From the NCBI GenBank assembly GCA_965112735.1, contig OZ218950.1, forward strand, positions 744,001-808,000: a stretch of 64,000 nucleotides of DNA, read 5' to 3'. The position numbers and the translations under genes were made by a program. The notes under the pieces were generated by a model. It saw nothing but the letters and a program-made list of their open reading frames with translations, ran no database searches and had not been told where the DNA came from. This document shows, in pieces, positions 55,111 through 64,000 of the stretch; positions within the stretch are counted from its first letter, which is position 1; every line of letters starts with the position of its first letter. Source of the DNA: Phaeosaccion multiseriatum. Taxonomy: Eukaryota; Ochrophyta, other classes.

Positions 55111-58100
55111 ATGCCGTCCGCAACGCTGAGCAGTCGGGGCGAAAGTAACAGCAGTAGGAGGAGGGGGCGCGGGTGCTGCGAGTGTCGAGTGGGCACATCT
55201 CTAGGGTTATCTCCAGGGTTATTCTTTTTATTAGTGCTCTTGATCTGCGCCAGTAGCCTCAGCAAGGTAGAGGCGCAGGGAAATGATTCCTTCATCATCT
55301 CGGCCGACAGCCCCTCCATGGATGATCTCATTGAGGCGGTGGCCGAGGAGGGGGGCAACTTCTCCGTGGTGTGGGAAGACACTGTGACACTGACGGAGGA
55401 AATTGTGATTGGCAAGGGCTCCTCGCTCACTGTGACGGGAAGCGGGGCGGAAACGTCAGTCATGGACGGCAACAACACTATGCGACACTTTACCCTCCTG
55501 GAAGACGCCAGTCTAGTGCTGGATGGCGTGACCCTGAAGTTCGGGAGTGCACCACTCGGAGGCTGTATACTCGTCGCGGAGGAGGGCGGCTCGGTCACGA
55601 TGCAAGGGGGCTCCGTGCTTGACACATGTGTGGCCGGGGAGGGGGGAGGCATCCATGCGACGTCGGACACCTCCACCGTCACAATGGGCGAATCTTCTGC
55701 AATCCAATTCTGCAGTGCCACTGGCAACGGGGGGGGCGTTCACATGACGGGTGGCACCGTGCGGCTGCGGGGCAGTTCGTTCATCGGTGTCAACGTGGCA
55801 ATAGAGACAGGAGGGGGCGTTTTCCTCACCGAGGGGGCTACGCTCCTGGTTGAGGGATTCAGCACTGTGAGTGGAAACCAAGCCGGCAGTGGAGGGGGTG
55901 GGGTACAGGCTAATCTACGGGCGACGGTGAACCTGCGAAGGGCTGCCACGGTGACTAAGAATCAGGCCAGCAATGGCGGGGGGATTGCCTTGAGCAATTC
56001 GTCCTCTCTGCTGCTGCAAGAATCGGCCAGGTGAGTCCACCTTGTTGCACAAAGAGAGAGGGAGGAGAGGAGAGCTTGGATTGAGAAGGGAAGAGATGTT
56101 GGCGGAGAAGAAGCGCTGCTGCACCACAACCCAAACAGCTTACACAGCCCCCCCCCGGTCTGCTCCCCGACTGACGCCGCTCTCTCCTGCACGCCCCTCC
56201 CTTTCGCGCTTCCTGCCTGCCTGCCCTCCTGTCCTGTCTTCCTCCTTCCCTCCCGCCTCCCTCCCTTCTTCCTCCCGTTTGCCTCCCCTTCTGTTGTCTG
56301 CCGTCTGTGGGTCCCTCCCTCCGTCCATCTCTTGCCACCAACCCAACCAAAACAGGGTGGAAGAAAATACTGCAGCTGTGGATGGTGGCGGTGTGTACGC
56401 GCACCAGTCCAACATCATCCTGGAGGGGAACAGCCAGGTACTCTTAAACCATGCCGATAGTCAGGGTGGAGGGCTTTACGTCTTCTCAGGCAACCCACTT
56501 CGGGGCGTCCTTACCATGTCCGAGGGCGCCACTGTCAGCGACAACACGGCAGATTATGGGGGGGGTGTCTTCCTTCTCGGCTCTTCCGGGTTGACGATGT
56601 TCAACTCCACGTGCACCATAGAGGGCAACGTAGCCGAGGTACATGGAGGGGGCGTCTATTCGAGCAGCACGGAAGGGGTGGTGGTGAGGGAGGGGCTCCT
56701 CTCAGGCAACAGTGCGACCGTGCAAGGAGGAGGGCAAGGAGGGGGGGTGTATGTGAACGGCGAGTCACAGCTCAGCACGGAGGAGGGCGCAGTGTTCGAG
56801 CAGGTAGGTGGAAGAGGAAAGCTCTCTCTCTCTCTGTGTGTGTGTGTGTCTATCTCTCTCTCTGTCTGTCTCTATCTCCCTGTCCCTGTTTCTCTCGCCC
56901 CTCTCTCTCTCTCCAGTTCGTCCAGTTCTAGTGGTGCGGTGTGTTTAGAGAATTGGTCCCGATGTGTAGAGAATTGGCCCCGATGGAGTGGAGCAACACG
57001 ATTGGTTTTGAGTTGTGAAGGGTGTGCGGTGTGCGTTCCGTTCCGTTCCGTTCCCTGCCCATTGCTATGTTCCGTGGGTGGGTCCGTTCTCACCCACCCT
57101 CTCCCTCTCTCCCTCTCCTCCCCCCCCCCCCTGTGGCCCCAGAACTCGGCTCAACGAGGAGGGGCAGTTTTCTTCGAGGGGGCCACTTTGTCCTGCTTGG
57201 GAAGCACTTTCACCAACAACGAGGCCGATCTGGAGGGCGGCGCCATCAGCGTCAACTTTGTCAGTGAAATGGCCCTTCTCGACGGGCTGCACTTGACGCA
57301 AAACACAGCTCGAAAGGGAGGAGCGCTGCACGTGGAACGCTTCACCCGGGAGGAAGAGGAGGAAGAGGAGGAAGGGGAGGAGGGGGAGGGCGGGGCGGCG
57401 ACGGAGGAAGACAGCGATCAGCTACTCGTGTCAGCAACTGGCGACGTCACCACCCCGATCTTACAAGTGGGGAACTCTTCCTTCATTTCCAATCGGGCCA
57501 ACGTCTCAGGTGGAGCGGTGTCCCTCGGAGTGCGGGCCTTCATTCGTATGACCGACTCGACGTTCGAGACCAACTCGGCGACCGAGTCCGGCGGTGCTGT
57601 CTTTGTGGACGATGAAGCCTCGGTAGAGCTTGAGAGAGTCGACTTGATCGACAATACGAGCGGCGGGGCGGGCGGAGCCATCGGCGGCTTGGCCTCCGCG
57701 AGCCTTGAGCTGTCCTCCGACGTGACCTTTGAGTCCAGCGTCGCCAACTGCTGCTTTGGCACCTTTGGACACGAGGCCCTGTGCAGCAGCCTTGGCGACG
57801 ACGGTGATGGAGATGGTGGCTCGACCTCGTCCTCCGCCTGTAACTGTCAAGACGTGAGCCTCGGGGGTCCTGACACCAGTACTTGTTGCTCCAGGGGGGA
57901 GTTCTTTGAAGAGACGTCGAGATCCGAAGACGGCACGGAAGTCGAAGGGGAGTGTGCGTTGTGCCCCGACAACGACGCTTCGTGCGGCTTCTTTGCGGGC
58001 AGTGGCGGAGTGGTGGCGGTGAAGGAGGGGTATTGGCGGGCGGTGGTACTGACGGCGAAGCAGCGAAAGTGCTTTGTGGAGGAGGCGTGCATAGGAGGGG

Positions 58101-61100
58101 ATCTCACTGTGGGTGAAGTCGAGGCGGAGACGGCGACGACGACCGCCACCGCTGCCAATGCGGGTGTCAGTGCTGTTACAGCTGCTGAGGATGGTGGAGC
58201 AGTGACGGCTGCGACAACGACCACGGAACGGACGAATGTGCTTTGCGCGGAGGGATACGAGGGGCCATGTGAGTTTAGCTTTGAAGGCGGGATGAGCGGG
58301 GGGGGGGGGGAGAGAGAAGAGAGAAGGCATCCATTTTTTGTCGTCGTTACTCTGTGTGTTGCTATTCTCACGCTCTCTCGTGTCGTTGCTTTGTGTGCGT
58401 TTTGTACAGACTGTGCGACGTGCTCAGCAGACGCGTACCAACTGACGGGCTACGTTTGCGAGGAGTGCGGCTCGGGGGCCAAGATCGCAGCTGGGGTGCT
58501 CCTCCTCCTCATCGGCGTTGCGTTGTGCAGCGCTATCGCCTGTCTCCTTTTTTCTCTCGCCAACGGAGACAAGCAGCCGCAGCCCCAGCAGCAGCCCCAG
58601 CGGCAGCGGTCGCAGCGGACGCTTGCGCCCATCATCACCCACTCCGAGTCTTCTTCGGCTATAACCGTCTCTACTCAGCAGGAGGTCGGGCCAGGGCCAG
58701 GGCCAAAGCGCGGCGAAGACGGGAACTTGTCCGAGGAGAGGGAATACCCGGAGATGGGAATGGGAGACAATCGTCTGTTTGACTCCGTCTCCACCAACGC
58801 GACAGAAAGCGGAACCAGCATCATCGGCGGCTGCTGTGGCATGGGCCTCAAGTGGGCGAGGCTGCGATGGGTGCTTGTTGCGGTGCAATTAGCGACGCAG
58901 TTCCCTGCCATCACCGGTCTGCGCCTGCCTACCTCGTTTGAGAAGCTGTTGGGGTGGCTGTACGTATTCAACTTTGACCTTGGCTGGCTCGCCTCGGTGG
59001 GCTGCCTTCTCGACGGGCTGAACTTTTACGACCGGCTCCTCATCACCACCCTTCTGCCCGTATTCTTGGTAGGGGCGGTGTGGGCGGCAGCAGCGTGGCT
59101 CATCCGCTGCACGTCAGTCAGGAGGAGGACAGCGGATGGGGTCAACTCAGACGGGTCCACCACTGCCTCCACAAGAGGGAAGGGGGGGGGGCTATTCGGA
59201 AGAGGGGGAGGGGGGGGGGCAGCGGCGATAGGCCAGGCTCCCGGGGCTACGGTGGGAGGAACGACAACGACACCTGTTGGGCCGAGGCTCTCCTATCAGG
59301 CGCTGGAGGAGGAGTGGGAGAGGCAGCGACTGAAGCGAGAGGAGGCGGCCCACGCCAAGCTGTGGAACGCCTTCCTGGCCTTCACCTTTGTCATCTACAC
59401 CACCACCTCCGTTGTGGCGCTGCAGACCTTCTCCTGCGACGACTCTCTGGTAGCGGACGGCTTGCCCTCCTTCCTTCGCGCAGACTACTCGCTCGAGTGC
59501 GGCACTTCCGAGCACAATGCCTATCGTGGTTACGCGGCCATTATGGTATTGCTCTACACACTTGGCATCCCAGCCGTTTACGCGTGGAAGCTGAGGAAGC
59601 TGCCCAACGTGATTGGCCTTGCGGCTGAGCGGGGGGGGGACGTGAGGTTGTCGGGCAGGAGTAGCCCGACGAGTGCCACCGGGGGAGGCAGCATGGCGGA
59701 GCATGGCGCAACCACCACCACTGCTGCCGTCGACAGCCTACAGCAGCCGCGAGGAGGAGGATCAGGAGGATTGGTCATCGACACCTCCTTCTCCTCGTCC
59801 CGGCGAGGAGTGGGCAACTCTTCGTCCGCCCCGAATACCCCTGTTGTGGTGAGCCACGACCTTGTCAAGGCTACGGGCGGGCCCACAGCGCGGCACTCGG
59901 CCTTTTTGTGGGACGTGTATAACTTGCGGCATTACTTTTGGGAGCTGTGCGAGTGCGCGAGACGGGGGCTGCTGACGTGGCTGCTTGTGTTTGTGGGGGG
60001 TAGGTCGAATGGACACGGAGCGGCGGGCTGTTTGATTGCCATACTCACGCTTGCCGTGGCCCTCTACGTGAAGCCCATCGCGGACAATGTGTGGGGCACT
60101 CGGCTGTACGCGGTGGGGGGCGTACTGGTGTTCCTCACAATGCTCATGGGCCTTAGTATGGATGCAGACGCATGGGATGGAGCGCCGGTCATGGAGGACG
60201 TATTCGGTGGGCTGCTCATCATCCTCACCCTCGTCCTCCTCGGAGCGGGTGTGTTTGCCGCCTGCGGCTGTGGCGAGGGGGGCCGTGGCCTGAAGAAGGC
60301 TGCAGCTGCCCCTCAGCAAGGGCCATCGGGTCGGGAACCTACTCGTTCGGCAGTCGTCGGTGGCGGCCCCCCCGGCTCTCGCTCCGCCTCCCACTCCCGC
60401 TCGGGCTCTGGAGGCTCCGGATCGTCTCGTTCTGGGTCGGATGGATCGGGCCGCGAGAGGGTAAGCGCTGGGTTGGAGGATAGGAAGGCGAGTGGGGAAG
60501 AGTTTGACGTGGAGAATTGGGCCCCGTTGTCTGCGCCCTACTTGAATAGTGTACAGGGAGAGGCGGGAGAAAGCGACAGGGAAGAGAATGGTAGTGAAGG
60601 AACGGAAGGGTCGGAAGGAGGAGGTGTCGGAGTAATGGGAGCAGCGGGAGCACCGGCACTAGTACCGGCACCAGTACCAGCAACAGTTGGTGGTACATCA
60701 GCAGCAGCAGCAGCAGCAGCAGCAAAGGCAGCAAAGAGAAAAGCGCCACTTCGGGTGGACCCTCTGAGTCGATCCCTGTCTACAGGCCCTCCACTTCTAA
60801 AGGGCACCCCTGCCGGCGGGACGAGCAGTAGCACTGGGTCCATACAGGTGGGCGATATCAATAGGCAGCGAGCCGCAGCGAGAGCGCGCGGGCGACCCCG
60901 TCGGGTGCCACGGATACGCATGACCAAGACGAGGCTGTTTGGTTTGGATGAGGTGTCGGATGAAGGAGGCAGCGACTCGGAGAGTGGGAGTGTGGTGGAG
61001 GATCGGAGCCAGGGAGGCTCCGCCAAGTTTAGGTCCAATGGGGGCTTGTCGCCGACGGCGGAGGGGAGGGAAGGCGAGGGTACAGAGGAGCAGGGTACAG

Positions 61101-61111
61101 AGGAGCTGTAG
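55111..61111 (+). CDS. Beta-helix, cysteine-rich, multi-pass membrane protein
   Basis: Four exons with matching phases: 55111-56030, 56356-56803, 57143-58268 and 58410-61111; 1,731 residues. After a hydrophobic signal segment (LGLSPGLFFLLVLLI, about residues 30-48) come many 20-25 residue repeats with GGG and N-x-A (GGGVHM, SGNQAGSGGGG, SNRANVSGGAV), typical of right-handed parallel beta-helix / polymorphic outer-membrane-like proteins in stramenopiles. Next is a Cys-rich EGF/TNFR-like part (CALCPDND, and CATCSADAY across the last junction), then a transmembrane helix (AAGVLLLLIGVALCSA) and several more (LAFTFVIYTTTSVVAL, LTLAVALYVKPIADN, GGLLIILTLVLLGAG). The tail is long, Ser/Gly-rich and cytoplasmic. 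Probable surface adhesin or receptor. The start at 55111 is the first ATG before the signal segment. Confidence 0.85.
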
Positions 61112-61131
61112 TAGTAGTAGTAGTAGTAGTG

Positions 61132-61164
<33 letters not shown>

Positions 61165-61632
61165 AGTGGGCGTGTGGTACAAAGGGAGGTATTCGATTAT
61201 ACGATAGGGATACGGTACTGGGTCGGCCTGCCTTGGCAGGCACGACGCAGGCAATTTATATTATTTAGTTCATTGATATCCATGCTTCACGGCTCGTCTT
61301 CGTATATTTAGGCTCTCCTCAGGCGGAGCTGCAGCACAGTCTGAATCTAGAGGAGAGAGACACGGGGGAGAGGAGGGAGTGGAGAAATGCAATCATCATG
61401 GCTGGCTGGCTGATTGGAGAAATCGGACGAGGTGCTCACAGGTGGCGGTGAGAGCACCAACGTTGAAGTTCGTCACAGCGGCGCCCCCTCTGAAGAAACG
61501 TCCTCCCTCTCCTTACCCTCTCGGCCACCTCTCCCTCCTCCTCTTCCCTTCCCCGAAGACAACCCCGCAACGATACAGGCTGATGATGAGCACTTGACAC
61601 CTCCCCTTCCCAACTCCACCTATCTATGCAAG
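61112..61632. other. Intergenic region between beta-helix gene and acetoacetyl-CoA synthetase
   Basis: A (GTA)n tract (61109-61162) begins at the stop codon of the beta-helix gene and runs into its 3' untranslated region. An A/T-rich patch (61,250-61,275) may serve 3'-end formation. No ORF supported. Confidence 0.5.
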
Positions 61633-64000
61633 ATGCTTAGGCTCTTCGGAGCTGCGAGGGCACTTTCAGCTGCAGCTCCCTCTGCGGCAGCAACGATGCG
61701 TAGGATAGGTTCGAAAAGTGGCGCAGCAGCCGAAGCAGTAGCAGGCAAACTGCTATGGGAACCGCCGCCTCGGGCTCCAGGGTCGGAGAGCAACATGACC
61801 CTCTTCACGAGAGAGGCGGGTAGGCGGACAGGGAGGAGCTTCAAAGACTACGATGCCCTGCACACGTGGAGCGTGACGGAGACCGGGTAAGTAGGTCCTT
61901 CGCTCCTGCTCCTGTCTTCGCCTTAATACTCATCTCTCTATCTTCTCGCAGTCCCACACTCTGTTTCTCATTCGACTCTCCTCCACGAGAACAGAAATTC
62001 CCGTGGCTTCGCTGTTGAACCAGCCAACTCACCCTTGCTCCCTCCCCCCCTCTCTCCCTCTCTCCCTCCCTCCCTCCCCTCCCTTGCTTCCTCCCTCCCT
62101 CCTTCTCTCCCTCCCCCCTTCCCGAACAAGACCCTTCTGGTCGCTTGTAGCAGACTTTTGCAAGATCAAATGGAGGCGTCCTGCCAACACAGCGTACACC
62201 CCTCCCCCGACCAACGCCCACCCCATGCTGGGAGCGAAGTGGTTCCAAGGCGGCCTGCTCAACTTCGCTGAGAACCTCCTCCCGGCGGCCGACGACGATC
62301 GTGAGTGCCTCGTGTCCGAGCTGGAGGGTGGCCACACGAACAGCAGCACGCAAGTGAGGATGACGGGCAGGCAGCTCAACGCCGAAGTGGCTCGATGCGC
62401 AGCGGCTCTGCGAAGAGTCGGGGTGGTAAAGGGAGATCGCGTGGCCGGGGTGTTAACCAACGGCCCTGAGGCGCTGGTCTGTCTCCTCGCCACTACCGCC
62501 GTTGGAGCAGTGTGGAGCTCCGTATCTCCGGACTTTGGGGTGGAGGCCATCTCCGACCGACTCGGGCAACTGGAGCCCAAGGTACTGTTTGTGAGTGAGG
62601 GCTACTGGTATGGAGGCAAGTACTTCGACTGCCATCCTTTGCTCGAGCCGCTCCAAAGAGCTCTGCACATGAGTGGAAAGGAGAGAGTGGTGCGTGTGCC
62701 GTATGTTTCCTACCCCATGTACTCCTCTTCTTGTCCTCCTCACTCCGGGGGGGGAGAGGAGAAAGACCCGGAGAGAAGAAAGATGACCCCAAGCTCAACA
62801 GCAGGGGGAGGAGGAGGAGGGCAGGGCGGCGGCTCCGTGGCGTTCGGCGAGTTTCTGCGTGCCCCTCCCATTGGCAAAACCGCCGCGTCTTGTGAAGAGG
62901 AAGATACGATGATGTTTGAGGCCTTGCCCTTCGAACACCCGGTCATGGTCCTCTTTAGCTCGGGCACCACAGGTTTGCCCAAGTGCATTGTGCATTCGTG
63001 TGGAGGCACCCTGCTGCAGCAGAAGAAGGAGCTCGTGCTTCACTGCGATGTGCGGACTCAAGACAGGCTGCTCTTCCACACCACCACAGGTGCTTACGTA
63101 CCCATCTTACGTAACCCAGATACCGTACCCACCTCGTGTGTGTTGGTGTGTTTGGTTGGCCTCAACCTCCCCCCTCCGCCTGCTTCGCAACTTATTAGAG
63201 AGCCACAGATGGCAATTGCGGGCGTACCTATACCTCCCCCCCCCACCCCTCAACGCCCCTACCCATGACCCCCTCTTTCCCCCTCCCCTCGTCGCTTGGC
63301 TCGTGTCTTCTTCTCTATGCACGATTGTACAATAATTTTGACTCCTCAGGGTGGATGATGCACCCGTGGATGGCCTGCACTCTGAGCATCGACGGGGCCA
63401 CCCTGGTTACCTACGACGGGTCTCCTGGCCACCCTGTGACGGGCAAGCTCTTCTGTCTGGCGGAGGATCACCAACTCACGCACTTGGGCCTCTCTCCCAA
63501 GTACCTCTCGGCGTGCATGGGAGCAGGAGTAGACTACATGGGGGCAGGAGGAGCCCCACCCCCTCACTGCACCACTGCTACCACCACTCCCGCCATCAGC
63601 ACCAACAGCAGCAGCAGCACCACCACCACCACAAGCACCAGCAGTACCACCTCCACCAGCAGCACCAGCAGCATCAGTAGCAGTCCCGACATTGTAGACA
63701 GCACCAGCAGCAGGAGCAGTGGGTCGGACCCATGCTCGCTGCCTTCGCTGCGCTGCCTGCTTTCTACAGGTGCCCCCCTCCTTCCCGAGCACTTCGAATA
63801 TGTATTTGGCCGCATCAAGCGGCAGCTCCACCTGGCCTCCATCTCAGGAGGAACGGACATTGTCAGCTGCTTCATGCTCGGAAACCCAGACCTGCCCATC
63901 TACAGCGGAGAGCTGCAGTGCCCGGGATTAGGCATGGATGTTACCGTCTACAACACCGACACAGACGTCGATTTTGACAGTGACACAGGCACCGAGCAGC
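61633..64000 (+). CDS. Acetoacetyl-CoA synthetase, 5' part (runs off window)
   Basis: Exons 61633-61886, 62131-63089 and 63350 to the window end, phases consistent. It activates acetoacetate to acetoacetyl-CoA with ATP (ANL adenylate-forming superfamily), feeding sterol and lipid synthesis. Family hallmarks: TGPFWSLVADFC across the first junction, GAKWFQGGLLNFAENLL, the VGAVWSSVSPDFG block, the P-loop FSSGTTGLPKCIVHS, TTTGWMMHPWM across the second junction, LSTGAPLLPEHFEYVF, and GTDIVSCFMLGNPDLPIYSGE. Two low-complexity inserts (Gly-rich about 62,800; Thr/Ser-rich 63,570-63,720) enlarge loops, the second before the SLRCLLSTG strand. An Ala/Arg-rich start (MLRLFGAARALSAAA) could be a targeting peptide; ATG at 61696 is the alternative start. 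The C-terminal part is outside the window. Confidence 0.92.

Noticed and set aside
55111-61111. Bacterial polymorphic outer-membrane protein acquired by transfer
   Set aside because: Three introns, a eukaryote-type Cys-rich region and a multi-pass tail without an autotransporter barrel; only the beta-helix repeat style is similar.

Overview
The window is nuclear DNA from a eukaryote with spliceosomal introns (GT-AG, one GC-AG), moderately high GC and extreme microsatellite content. Tandem CX4C...CX2H finger repeats, a right-handed beta-helix protein with a multi-pass membrane tail, and an EF-hand/helical-repeat giant gene together suggest a stramenopile alga, perhaps eustigmatophyte-like. That assignment is inference with low confidence; no rRNA, organelle or other marker gene is present.

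Positions 1 to about 37,865 are a tandem array of roughly 6-kb units. Unit spacing, measured between equivalent stop codons at 7475, 13343, 19338 and 25470, is 5.87, 6.00 and 6.13 kb. Each unit holds (i) a short plus-strand serine-rich coding tail (gene X), (ii) a minus-strand gene for a zinc-finger-repeat protein (7 to about 12 fingers plus a conserved C-terminal domain), and (iii) a copy of the last exons of a large minus-strand EF-hand/helical-repeat gene. Only the rightmost unit joins the rest of that gene, so the array looks like repeated duplication of gene X tail - finger gene - 3' end of the giant gene. The first unit lost about 1.4 kb between two (CTC)n tracts.

Three copies of one non-LTR retrotransposon (full length 26,363-33,108; 5'-truncated 873-4010; about 170 bp 4328-4496) sit in finger genes. 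All three are at the same sequence, in the same orientation, with the same 3' end and an 11-bp target-site duplication lying in the codons for the finger motif EGC[D/E]. This looks like a site-specific element that uses a repeated protein-coding finger array as its safe multicopy target. It encodes an ORF1 with zinc and two RING-like modules, and an ORF2 with reverse transcriptase and a C-terminal zinc/nuclease-like domain.

Positions 37,866-53,863 carry the unique 5' part of the giant minus-strand gene (about 25 exons, about 3,550 residues, total span 34,252-53,863). Divergent from it, 55,111-61,111 is a four-exon plus-strand gene for a beta-helix, cysteine-rich, multi-pass membrane protein. 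From 61,633 to the window end is the 5' part of an acetoacetyl-CoA synthetase gene.

Several short words (for example CTGTATCACCAACTG and ATCCACTGCCATCC) recur in introns and exons on both strands and in several reading frames, which points to spread at the DNA level. Splice phases were checked by hand for most exons; no transcript or database evidence was available.
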